DNA of 7,531 nt, from assembly GCA_041574955.1 (NCBI GenBank), contig JBFGNS010000186.1, positions 1 through 7,531 on the forward strand. The letters are read 5' to 3'. The position numbers were made by a program, and so were the translations under genes. The number at the start of each line of letters is the position of its first letter. The stretch's first letter is position 1. Shown here piece by piece: positions 1 to 7,452 of the stretch. This stretch comes from CALZJC01 sp041574955 (lineage in GTDB: Bacteria > Acidobacteriota > Thermoanaerobaculia > Multivoradales > JAHEKO01). Below the pieces are notes generated by a model. That model was not told the DNA's origin, did not search any database, and saw nothing but the letters and a program-made list of their open reading frames with translations.

Positions 1-1781
1 GCGCGGCGCCACCAGCCGAGCCGTCTCGAGCGGCTCCGGCGGCTCTCCACCCCGCGCCGGCAGCGGGTTGTGGACCCGCGTCACCGGCAGGTCGCTGTCG
101 CTCACCAGGTGGGCAAGGGCGCCGGGACCGACGTGGCCGGCGGGTCCGCAGCCGACGCGGTAGGTGGCGAGGAAGCGGCTTCCCGGGGTCGGCCTGCGGC
201 CCTGCCGTCCGTCCCCGAAGCGCAGCCGGGCGCTGCCGTCGGTCTCGGTCTCGACCACGAAATGGGAGGCGAACGGCGAACTCTCCAGCAGGTCGCGGCG
301 CGGCTTCCACGGCTCGCCGGAGCCCTCGACCTCGCCGCCGTGCAGCTCACGCAGCTCGATGGCGGGCAGCGCCCGCCGGGGCTCCTGGGCGGGGCCGGCC
401 GCGCCGGCTGAGATCGAGCCGGGCGTCCCCGCGGGCTGGCGCCAGGTCAGCGGTGCGTGGCCGAGCACCGGCCGGTACGGCTGCCCGGCGACCACCGGTG
501 GCAGCTCCTCGCGCAGCGTGCGGCCGTGGTCGGCCAGCACCACATTGCCGCGCACCACCAGCCTCTCGCCCGGCGAGCCGTCGCCGCCGCTGCTGACCGT
601 CAGCGCCCGGGGCAGGGCGTCCTCGTCGCACAGCTCGAGCTCGGTGATGGCTGCCGAGGTGAGCGGATCCTCGGTGCATCGCGGCCGGCTCGCCAGCCGC
701 ACCAGGTGGGGCCGTTCCGCCTCACCCGGCTCGCCGGCGGCCGGGGCGAGCGGCTCCAGCACCAGGACGTCGCCGGCGGCGAGCTCCGGGTGGTGGCCGG
801 CGAGCGCCAGCGCGGTGGCGCCGCGCGGCAGCGAGTACTCGTCGGCCCCCCAGCGGTAGACCGGCAGGCGGTCGAGGCTCGGACGGAGCCGAACCGGGTG
901 GAGGGTCTCGAAGGTCAGGCTCCCCTGCTCGAGGGCAGCCGCGTGCTGCGGCGAGCCCGCCAGCAGAACCGGCGGCAGGTCGCCGGCTCGAGTCAGCAGC
1001 TCGCTGCCGGCCGGCAGGTCGAGCGGCCGGTCGCCGGCCAGCCCCAGCTGGACCCAGACCCGGGCGTTGCAGCCTTCGTGGAGGGAGTAGCCGAGCAGCC
1101 GCAGGTGCCGCCGCACCGAGCTCCGCCGGCGCGCGGTGTCGAGGTAGGCCTCGGTGGCCACCGCGTCCTGGTAGTAGCTCAGGTAGTCGGCGGCGTAGGC
1201 CAGCACCTCGACGATCGCCACGCCGACATCGGCGGGGTTGCGCTCGGTCCACTCCGGCACGTGCGCCGCCATGCGCTCTAGCATCAGCCGCCGGAAGCTG
1301 GCGTAGTCCTTGGCGAGGTAATCGATGGCGGCGCCGCTTCGCCGCTCGCCGGATCGCCGCGGCTCCGCCTCGGCGGCGGGCGGCCGGCCGTCGAAGCGGA
1401 ACGGCGCGGCGTCGAAGAACCGGTCGATGCCGGGGGCGTCGATCTCGAGCCGGTAGCTGGCCGGATCGGAGCGCAGACGCCGGGCGCGGGCCGCGTCGGC
1501 CACCCGCACGAAGACGTCGACGGTGCCGGCCTCCGCCGCCACCGCCAGCCGCGTCACCTGGACCCCGGCATCGACCTCGCCGGCCGGGTCCAGGATGCGG
1601 AAGCTGCCGGGACCCAGGCCGTCGGGTGGCCGATCCACGAACCGCAGCCTGAGCCGCCAGGTGGGCTGCGCGTCCCCTGCCGGGGTCGCTTCGACCCGGT
1701 CGAGCGCGTGCACCGCCCGGTTGCCGCGCAGCGCCTTGCGCCGCTGCTCGCGGAAACGCGCGCCCTCGGCTCCGCCGGGGA

Positions 1782-1785
<4 letters not shown>
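1..1785 (-). CDS. Afp11-like baseplate wedge protein (putative baseplate assembly protein), 3' end cut off by the window edge
   Basis: The frame stays open for 595 codons from a GTG at 1785 down to base 1, so the C-terminus lies outside the window. The product matches the large eCIS 'putative baseplate assembly protein' class (Afp11/Pvc11; gp6 and baseplate J relatives), which forms the wedge ring around the hub and triggers sheath contraction. Seen in the sequence: a beta-rich N-terminal part (about residues 25-115, ending in SYRLEI), a charged linker (135-152), then the family's most recognisable block: IDYLAKDYASF at 154-164 and DVGVAIVEVLAYAADYL at 186-202, followed by SYYQDAVATEAYL. A beta-rich region follows, with RLRFGDGRQGRRP near residue 535, a typical baseplate J-type motif. 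The GTG start overlaps the gp25 stop as GTGA, which implies coupled translation. No ATG lies near enough to be a better start. The family call is firm; the exact start is likely but less certain. Confidence 0.9.
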
Positions 1786-2141
<356 letters not shown>

Positions 2142-2155
2142 GATGCGACTCGGCC

Positions 2156-2992
2156 TCAGTTGAGGTTGATCATCGACCCCTTGACGTTGACCATGCTGCC
2201 CTTGACGTCCAGGGTGCCGCCCGACTGAACGGTCGTCGAGCTACCGCCCTTGACGGTCAAGGCGGAGCTCGCCTCCAGCGTGCCCGAGGAGCCGGCTTTG
2301 AGGCCCAGCGTGGTGCCCGACTCGAGCGCCGCCGCCTTGCTCGCCTTGAGCGTCAGCCCGCCGCTGGCGGTAACGGTGGTGTCCTGGTCGGAGGTGCTCT
2401 TGATGGCTTTGCTCTTGAGCGAGATGTCGTCCTTGGTGAGGATGACGGTGGTGTCCTCTACCTTGAGGGTTATGCCGTCTTTCGGGTGAACCGTGATCGA
2501 GCTGATGCCGGTCTCGAGCAGTGCACCGTTGGTGTCGAACACCAGCGTTACCTTCTCCTCCACCGCGGGGGCATCGATCTCGAGTTTGATCGAGCCCTTC
2601 TTGTCCACCGCGTCGTCGATGGCAAACACCGAGCAATCGGTCTTGAGGATCTTGACCAGCGGCGGGTTGTCGCTCTCCAGATTCCCCGGATCGGGGAACT
2701 CGCTCTTCTCGTCCCAGTAGCAGCCGGTCCAGATCGGGCGGCTGGGATCGCCGGCCTCGAACTCGACCCACACGTGCGCGCCGACCGGTGGGATGATGTG
2801 CATCCCGACGGGCGAATCGGTGAAGCCGGCGTACGGCACGCACGGCATCGCCCACAGCTCCTCGGCGTCGGGCACCGCCGGCACGTCGAGCTTGATACGA
2901 GCGATCCCCAGCGGATCGATGTTCTCGATCACACGGCCGCGGTACTTGCCGAACAGCCGGCCCGCGATCTCGAGCTTGTCGCGCGGGCTCAT
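2156..2992 (-). CDS. gpV/gp5-like central spike protein (phage baseplate assembly protein V; C-terminal half of Afp8/VgrG)
   Basis: This 278-residue protein would form the trimeric needle under the hub that pierces the target envelope. Residues 13-95 form a gp5/VgrG OB fold: GKYRGRVIENIDPLGIARIK, then WAMPCVPYAG, a P-P-V-G-A-H-V-W-V-E-F segment and the family's GDPSRPIWTGCYW at 81-93. Residues 100-145 link to a repetitive beta-strand tail (about 160-278) rich in Thr, Ser, Gly and Lys, with short repeats such as GLTLKAS, ALTVKGG, TLDVKGS, MVNVKGS and MINLN, as expected for a triple-stranded beta-helix. There is no lysozyme domain and no fused effector or PAAR domain. The ATG overlaps the hub stop (ATGA). 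The tail-coding part has clearly lower G+C than its neighbours, at least partly from its Lys/Thr/Ser/Asp content. Afp8 and VgrG carry hub and spike in one chain; here the spike is separate, as in phage P2 gpV. Confidence 0.93.
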   Translation of the reverse strand: MSPRDKLEIAGRLFGKYRGRVIENIDPLGIARIKLDVPAVPDAEELWAMPCVPYAGFTDSPVGMHIIPPVGAHVWVEFEAGDPSRPIWTGCYWDEKSEFPDPGNLESDNPPLVKILKTDCSVFAIDDAVDKKGSIKLEIDAPAVEEKVTLVFDTNGALLETGISSITVHPKDGITLKVEDTTVILTKDDISLKSKAIKSTSDQDTTVTASGGLTLKASKAAALESGTTLGLKAGSSGTLEASSALTVKGGSSTTVQSGGTLDVKGSMVNVKGSMINLN

Positions 2993-4185
2993 GACGTCGC
3001 CACCGTCGTGCCGGTGGCGCCGACGCCCTCCCGCGTCAGCTTGAACCTCTGCATGTACCGTACCTCCCCGCGTTTCAGGTTCATCTTGTGGGTGACCGAC
3101 TGCACGTAGTAGTTGCCGTCGTAGGTCTCGCCGGCACCGCGCACCCCGACGACACCCGGCACCTGCAGCACGTGGCCGTACTTGGCGGTGTCCAGCTCGC
3201 CCTCGATGACCGCCGCGCCTCCCGACTCGAGGTCGGTCGAAGACTGCGCCGAGGTCGCCACCCGTCCGGCGTTGAGGTGCTGGTGGCGCAGGTACTGGCC
3301 GCGCACCCCGAGGGTCGAGAGCTTGCTCTCGAAAGACTCCGGGTCGGCCGCCAGCGAGCCGAACTCGGCCAGCGGCACCGGCGTCTTGGAGAGCTTGGTG
3401 TCAGCGAACTTGCTGGCCCCGAAGGGGGTCTCGGCGGACTCCTTGCCGCCGTCTCCGTCGGCCAGCTTGCTGCCGTAGTAGAGCACCGCCTCCATCTGGT
3501 CGTAGCGCGGCTCGAGGCTCTCGACGTTACCGAACAGGATGGCGTTCGACACCAGCGCGGGCTGTGGTTCGCCGTCGCGCTCGGGCGGACCCCAGTAGGC
3601 GGTGGCGGCGGTGTCGAACTTGATGTAAAAGCGGCTGTCGTTGCGCTCGGCGAGCTGGATCAGGAACTCGCGATCGGTGGACAGCTGCTGCGGCGTGTGC
3701 TTCTGCGGCGTGACCTCGTTGGCCGGAGCGGTGACCTTCTTGGTGAAGCCGAGGCTCACGTACCGCCCCAGGACCTCGTTTACGATCGCCGAGTCGGTCT
3801 TCTCGGGGTACGACTTGCAGAGCTCGAACAGGTCCATCTTGAGGCTCAGGTCCTCGCCGGTCACCACCACCCGGCCGGCGACCGGGTCGAGCTCCTTGTT
3901 GACGATGAAGCCGTCCATCAGCAGCTGCGGCTGGTCGTCCACCAGCATCTCGAGCACCACCCGGTTGAACTCGTCGAGCAGCGTCTCCTGCATCAGGTCG
4001 TAGTCGTTGTCGGTCTCGGAGGCCTGGGTGGTGAAGGTCAGCTGGAAGCCGGAGGGCGGCGTGTCGCTGAGCGTGACCTCGGCCCCGGTGAGGGTGGCGG
4101 CGAGCTCGCCCGGGATCGGCGACTTGGCACCGTCGGCGCCGATGTAGACCTTGAGATAGAAGGTGGGTGGCAGCAGCGAGCTCAT
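2989..4185 (-). CDS. gpD/gp27-like baseplate hub protein (phage late control D family; N-terminal half of Afp8/VgrG)
   Basis: This 398-residue protein should form the trimeric hub that adapts the six-fold tube to the three-fold spike. Seen: an N-terminal strand FYLKVYIGADG (9-19), a first hub domain with VVLEMLVDDQPQLLMDGFIV (about 75-94), a middle part with QQLSTDREFLIQLAERNDSRFYI, where the hydrophobic-acidic spacing resembles the gpD/VgrG core, and the C-terminal gpD-type block GNYYVQSVTHKM followed by YMQRFKLTREGVGA (about 357-390). ATG 4185 is preferred over an ATG 28 codons upstream because the upstream extension lies inside the LysM-like gene, is Arg-rich and fits no hub fold, whereas MSSLLPPTFYLKVY is the usual start. 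The upstream stop and this start share one base (TGATG), preceded by a G-run at 4190-4194. The spike gene follows directly with a 4-base overlap, so hub and spike are probably made in equal amounts. Confidence 0.92.
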   Translation of the reverse strand: MSSLLPPTFYLKVYIGADGAKSPIPGELAATLTGAEVTLSDTPPSGFQLTFTTQASETDNDYDLMQETLLDEFNRVVLEMLVDDQPQLLMDGFIVNKELDPVAGRVVVTGEDLSLKMDLFELCKSYPEKTDSAIVNEVLGRYVSLGFTKKVTAPANEVTPQKHTPQQLSTDREFLIQLAERNDSRFYIKFDTAATAYWGPPERDGEPQPALVSNAILFGNVESLEPRYDQMEAVLYYGSKLADGDGGKESAETPFGASKFADTKLSKTPVPLAEFGSLAADPESFESKLSTLGVRGQYLRHQHLNAGRVATSAQSSTDLESGGAAVIEGELDTAKYGHVLQVPGVVGVRGAGETYDGNYYVQSVTHKMNLKRGEVRYMQRFKLTREGVGATGTTVATS

Positions 4186-4475
4186 CACACCCCCGGCATC
4201 AGGATGCGCACCCGCCGGCCGGACCGGCTGGTGAGTTCGAACGGCTGCATCACGTCGTTGGCGTCGCACACCCGCCAGAACAGCTCCGGCTGCTGCAGCG
4301 TGCGGGCCGCCAGCAGGTCGGGGCGCTCACCGTCGTTCACCTCGACCTCCCACAGCACCGGCCGGTGGGGGTCTCGGCTCAGTAGTCGGCGGGCCTTGTA
4401 GACCAGGGTGTTGCCCCGCTCGTCGGTGTAGTGGAGCTCCGGCAGCTCGTGGTAGCGGCTTCTGCGGTCGAACAT
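4185..4475 (-). CDS. Small LysM-like baseplate protein
   Basis: This 96-residue protein resembles the short LysM-like proteins found in eCIS and related phage baseplates (gpX/gp53-like role), which bridge cap or tube to hub and wedge rather than bind cell wall. Seen: an N-terminal segment SRYHELPELHYTDERG, a strand-rich linker with an Arg-rich stretch (ARRLLSRDPHRP), then a LysM-like core at about 45-95: VNDGERPDLLAARTL (the V.(D)GD.L..LA pattern), PELFWRVCDAND (the W.IC.AN helix) and GRRVRILMPG (the closing strand, usually ending in IP). There is no signal peptide, which supports a role inside the particle. ATG 4475 has a strong ribosome binding site, GGAGGAG, five bases upstream. The stop overlaps the hub start by one base. 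In Afp7/Pvc7 the LysM domain is fused to the C-terminus of the cap protein; here it is a free gene directly behind it. Confidence 0.82.
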   Translation of the reverse strand: MFDRRSRYHELPELHYTDERGNTLVYKARRLLSRDPHRPVLWEVEVNDGERPDLLAARTLQQPELFWRVCDANDVMQPFELTSRSGRRVRILMPGV

Positions 4476-4480
4476 CGCGT

Positions 4481-4487
4481 CTCCTCC
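4481..4487 (-). promoter_or_regulatory. Ribosome binding site of the LysM-like gene
   Basis: On the minus strand GGAGGAG lies five bases before ATG 4475, in the 30-base gap after the cap-protein stop. This is the longest gap between genes in the window, and this gene therefore has its own strong translation signal instead of relying on overlap. Confidence 0.8.
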
Positions 4488-4505
4488 AGTCGCGGTCTCG
4501 CTTCC

Positions 4506-5168
4506 CTACTCGAGCGCCTCCATGGCGGCTTTGGCGAGCTTGGCTCCCTGCGTGGCGAGCCACAGCGCCTCCTGCGCCTTGAACTCCAGCGCCTGGGCCT
4601 CGAGCACCCCCTGGTAGGCCAGGAAGGCGACGCTCAGCGGCTCCTTTGGATCGGTCACCTGGGAGTACGAGATCACCTCCATCGACAGCGACACCTCGGC
4701 CCGGATCGGATTCAGGTTGGAGTCGAACATCTGCTCGGTGACGCTGATGCCGGTGATCCGTATCGGCACGATGCGGGTCATGCCGAAGATCAGAAGGGTG
4801 CGCGCCGCCGGCGTCGGCACCGCGCCGACGGTGCCCTCGCTATACAGCTTGATGTCCTTGGCCACCGCCACCAGGCTGGGATAGGCGAACAGCTCGAGCG
4901 CCGCCAGCTGCGGTCTGATGCCCATCGTCGTGCTGATCACGCTGCCCGACTCCATGCCGTCGGTGGCGTCCAGGCGCGCCTTGAGGTCGATGGTCTCGGT
5001 CGGAGCGCCGCCGAAGCGTGCCGGCTCGACCCGGGTCGCGCCCTTGGCGCCGGTGGGATAGAACGACGGCGTCACCTTGCGGGTCAGCTCCGAGGGGTTG
5101 TACTGGAAGCGGATCAGGCTGGGGATCGGAACCACCGAGGAAAGAGACACCAGGGCACCTTTGAGCAT
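4506..5168 (-). CDS. CIS tube-cap/adaptor protein (Afp7 N-terminal CIS_tube domain type)
   Basis: This 220-residue protein matches the 'contractile injection system tube protein' N-terminal domain of Afp7/Pvc7, which sits between the inner tube and the hub and starts tube assembly. Seen: the diagnostic opening IRFQYNPSELTRKVTPSFYP (19-38), an ETIDLKARLDATDGM segment, GIRPQLAALELFAYPS, and the closing block LLIFGMTRIVPIRITGISVT followed by EQMFDSNLNPIRAEVSLSMEV. The last 45 residues are an Ala/Glu-rich, probably helical tail (from about DPKEPLSVAF to the end) where Afp7 would have LysM. The ATG at 5168 is chosen over one 36 codons upstream because the upstream stretch is Arg-rich junk that overlaps the previous gene, and because AGGAGG lies nine bases before ATG 5168. 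The LysM-like gene follows after 30 bases. Family assignment is secure; the exact position in the particle is inferred from relatives. Confidence 0.9.
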   Translation of the reverse strand: MLKGALVSLSSVVPIPSLIRFQYNPSELTRKVTPSFYPTGAKGATRVEPARFGGAPTETIDLKARLDATDGMESGSVISTTMGIRPQLAALELFAYPSLVAVAKDIKLYSEGTVGAVPTPAARTLLIFGMTRIVPIRITGISVTEQMFDSNLNPIRAEVSLSMEVISYSQVTDPKEPLSVAFLAYQGVLEAQALEFKAQEALWLATQGAKLAKAAMEALE

Positions 5169-5170
5169 CG

Positions 5171-5494
5171 CTACTCTCCTCCTCTCTCGTCGCCGCCGGC
5201 GGGCGGCCGGACCCTGTCGCTGCCGGGCGCCGTGGCCGGCGAGCCCGCCGCACCGTGCGGCACCGTACCGCGGCAAGCTTGCCAGATCGACTCCGCCACC
5301 CGGGCGGCCACCTGTTCGACGCTCAGGCCCGACGGCATCTCGAACACGCCGCCCGGCAGCTCGAGATCGGCCGCCGCGCTCAGGCCGCGGCTGGTGATCA
5401 GCGATTCCAGCTCGCGCTCGACCAGCTCGGCGAGCCGGGCGCTGTCGGCGGCGCGGACTCCGCCCACCACCAGCTTGTCGATCTCGAGTCTCAT
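5171..5494 (-). CDS. Small conserved-type eCIS-associated protein of unknown function
   Basis: This 107-residue protein has no function I can assign. It starts with a beta-strand, MRLEIDKLVVGGV, continues with a probable amphipathic helix (about 16-35, ARLAELVERELESLI), a Leu/Gly/Pro turn region (38-56), a second helix (57-74, LSVEQVAARVAESIWQAC), and ends in a Gly/Pro/Ala/Arg-rich tail (76-107) that looks disordered. From memory, short proteins with this strand-helix opening occur beside the ATPase gene in other eCIS loci, so I think it belongs to the system, but I cannot verify that here. There is no signal peptide or membrane segment. Its ATG overlaps the ATPase stop (ATGA) and its last codons form the ribosome binding site of the next gene. 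Possible roles are an ATPase partner, a chaperone, or a minor structural part; nothing in the sequence decides between them. Confidence 0.75.
   Translation of the reverse strand: MRLEIDKLVVGGVRAADSARLAELVERELESLITSRGLSAAADLELPGGVFEMPSGLSVEQVAARVAESIWQACRGTVPHGAAGSPATAPGSDRVRPPAGGDERGGE
5178..5183 (-). promoter_or_regulatory. Ribosome binding site of the tube-cap/adaptor gene
   Basis: On the minus strand AGGAGG lies nine bases before ATG 5168, inside a purine run at the very end of the 107-residue gene. It fixes the start of the cap protein and lies within the upstream gene's last codons before its TAG stop. Confidence 0.8.
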
Positions 5495-7452
5495 GTCCAG
5501 TCCCGGACCTCGGCCTGGGGCAGCGTCTTCTGCACCTTCTCGTACTCGCTCTGGGCGGCCCGCAGGACGTGCTCCATACCCACCGGTGCGCCGGCGGCGG
5601 CAGCCAGGAAGGCGGCGTTGAGGGCGATGTTGCGGATGTTGCCGCCCGCCACGCTCAGCCGAGCCAGCTTGCTCACGTCGAGCTCCGCCGTCGGCGTCTG
5701 CTCGGGGAAGATCCGCTGCCAGATCTGGGCGCGCTCGGCGCGATCGGGAAACGGAAAGTCGACGATGAACCGCAACCGGCGCAGAAACGCCTCGTCGAGC
5801 GCATCGCGCATGTTGGTGGTGAGGATGGCCAGCCCGCGGTACGACTCCATCCGCTGCAGCAGGTAGCTCACCTCGACGTTGGCGTAGCGGTCGTGGCTGT
5901 CCTTGATCTGGCTGCGCTTGCCGAACAGCGCGTCGGCTTCGTCGAACAGCAGGATCGCGCCGCCCTCCTCCGCGGCGTCGAACACCCGCGCCAGGTTCTT
6001 CTCGGTCTCACCAATGTACTTGCTGACGATCGACGACAGGTCGATGCGGTAGAGGTCGAGATCCAGCTCCCGCGCCAGCACCTCGGCCGCCATCGTCTTG
6101 CCGGTGCCGCTGGCGCCGGCGAACAGGGCGCTGAGGCCCAGTCCGCGTGAGCTCGACTGGCCAAAGCCCCACTCCTCGTAGACCAGCGCCCGCTGCCGCA
6201 CCTGGGCCGCGATCTCGCGCAGGGTGCGGGTCTGGCGGGCGGGCAGGACCAGCTGCTGCCAGCTCGCGGCACGGCGGATGCGCTCGGCCAGGTCGTCCAG
6301 CCGAGGCCGGGCCTGCACCCGGCAGCTGTGCCAGAGCGCCTCGCCCAGCCCGTCGGGCTCACCGTCGGCGGCGCGACCGAGGGCGCCGGCCAGCGCCGCG
6401 CGGATCGTCGGCAGGCCGAGGTCGAACTGCGCCACCAGCCGCTCGACCTGCCCGTCGAGCTCGGCGACCGCGTCGCCCAGCAGCGACTGCCAGAACTCTC
6501 GCTGCTCGCCTCGCAGCGGTCGATCCACGTCGAGGGTCAGCACCGGACGCTCGATCGGATTGCGCCGCTTGCGCGAGCTCACCACCAGCGGGCCCCGGTA
6601 GGCATCGACCAGCAGGCCGACCGCGGTGTCGCGCGGCCCGTCGCCGGGCTCCGACTCGTCGCAGTCGAGCAGCAGGGCACCAGACGCCAGCAGGGCGCGC
6701 CGGTTGAACAGCCGGGCGATCTTGTGCAAGTCGGCTGGGGCCGTGGGCAGGGCAGCCGACGGCACCCTGTCGAGCTGCAGGTCGAGCCGCTCGGCGACGG
6801 CGGCGCAGATGGCCCGCTTGCCGGCCACCTCGCGACCGCAAAGCTGAACGATCGGAAAGGCCGCGCTGCCGGCCGTCTGCGACCAAGCGCCGGCGATCTG
6901 ATCGGCCAGCTCCCGGTGGGAGGGCGCCAGCTCACCTGCCGCCGGTACCGCCTCGCCCAGCCCGGCCAGCCGCTCGTCCGGCGCCCGGATGCCGGTCAGG
7001 TAGTGCAGCACCGTCTCGTCGATGCGCAGCGGGCTCGAGGTGAGGGCGTTGCCCGGCCCGACTTCGATCAGCATCCAGTGCCGCAGCCGGCCGCCGGTGG
7101 TCAGCGCCGCCCATTCCGGCTGGGGCAGCGCCGCCAGCGCCAGCCCGAAGGTCGGGTAGGCGCGGCTGCTGTCACCCTGCGCCGCAGCGCACAGCGTGGC
7201 GAAGCTGCCTTCGAGCTCCGGACCGGCGCACAGCAGCAGCACGTCGCGCTCGAACTGCGAGAGGCCGAGCGTCCGGCACAGCGTCTCCAGCGCGGGCGGT
7301 GCCATGCCCTCGTCCGACCGCTCGGGATCGGGTGGCGCGGCGGTGTCGTCGCCTTCGGCCTGGCCGGCGTGACGCTCGAGCGCCTTCCGCACCCGGGCCA
7401 GCGCCGCCATCAGGTGGGCCTGGTTCATCCGGTACCAGCCGCCGCCGCTCAT
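5491..7452 (-). CDS. AAA+ ATPase of the eCIS (Afp15/Pvc15 type) with winged-helix N-terminus and a degenerate first AAA module
   Basis: This 653-residue cytoplasmic ATPase belongs to the Afp15/Pvc15 group, implicated in particle assembly. Domains in order: a helical N-terminus; a winged-helix-like region at about 55-155 (LSQFERDVLLLCAGPELEG is typical of the family); a divergent AAA-like module at about 175-320 with a degenerate P-loop GREVAGKR (206-213) and LLLDCDE (260-266); and the active AAA+ module at about 400-625. That module has Walker A GASGTGKT (446-453), SKYIGETEKNL, Walker B ILLFDEAD (500-507), sensor 1 TTN (545-547), arginine-finger candidates R558/R559/R561 in FLRRLRF, and a sensor 2 region GGNIRNIALNAAF with R607. 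The start at 7452 overlaps the upstream stop as ATGA. Met9 (MNQAHLM) is an alternative, as homologues often start near such a sequence, but it has no better ribosome binding site. The next gene overlaps its stop by four bases. Confidence 0.93.
   Translation of the reverse strand: MSGGGWYRMNQAHLMAALARVRKALERHAGQAEGDDTAAPPDPERSDEGMAPPALETLCRTLGLSQFERDVLLLCAGPELEGSFATLCAAAQGDSSRAYPTFGLALAALPQPEWAALTTGGRLRHWMLIEVGPGNALTSSPLRIDETVLHYLTGIRAPDERLAGLGEAVPAAGELAPSHRELADQIAGAWSQTAGSAAFPIVQLCGREVAGKRAICAAVAERLDLQLDRVPSAALPTAPADLHKIARLFNRRALLASGALLLDCDESEPGDGPRDTAVGLLVDAYRGPLVVSSRKRRNPIERPVLTLDVDRPLRGEQREFWQSLLGDAVAELDGQVERLVAQFDLGLPTIRAALAGALGRAADGEPDGLGEALWHSCRVQARPRLDDLAERIRRAASWQQLVLPARQTRTLREIAAQVRQRALVYEEWGFGQSSSRGLGLSALFAGASGTGKTMAAEVLARELDLDLYRIDLSSIVSKYIGETEKNLARVFDAAEEGGAILLFDEADALFGKRSQIKDSHDRYANVEVSYLLQRMESYRGLAILTTNMRDALDEAFLRRLRFIVDFPFPDRAERAQIWQRIFPEQTPTAELDVSKLARLSVAGGNIRNIALNAAFLAAAAGAPVGMEHVLRAAQSEYEKVQKTLPQAEVRDWT

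Noticed and set aside
457..1281. 274-codon plus-strand frame (and a minus-strand frame at 722-1252) in the Afp11-like gene
   Set aside because: The minus-strand frame running from 1785 to base 1 carries the family motifs of a baseplate wedge protein; the others are Arg/Ala/Gly-rich shadows.
2156..2260. Short tandem DNA similarity at the 3' end of the spike gene
   Set aside because: It reflects the repeated beta-strand motif (xVKGSM) in the protein and not a DNA repeat element or recombination site.
2989..2992. Split hub and spike genes as a pseudogene or frameshift
   Set aside because: Both proteins have complete domains, a proper stop and start in the same ATGA style as other junctions, and the P2-like split arrangement is known, so two real genes are the simpler reading.
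3088..4401. 437-codon open frame on the plus strand opposite the hub gene
   Set aside because: High G+C makes stops rare on the opposite strand. The translation is rich in Val, Gly, Leu, His and Arg with no recognisable domain, and it covers the well-supported hub and LysM-like genes.
5247..5261. Perfect inverted repeat with 7-base arms and a 1-base centre (GCCGCAC-C-GTGCGGC), considered as terminator or operator
   Set aside because: It lies inside the 107-residue coding region, has no T-run or room for a loop, and such short GC palindromes are expected by chance at this composition.
5169..5276. 36-codon N-terminal extension of the cap protein
   Set aside because: It is Arg-rich, overlaps the 107-residue gene, and lies upstream of a strong ribosome binding site placed for ATG 5168.
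4431..5621. 396-codon plus-strand frame across four minus-strand genes
   Set aside because: It spans several gene boundaries of the opposite strand, is low-complexity Arg/Gly/His/Ala-rich, and has no supporting start signal or domain.
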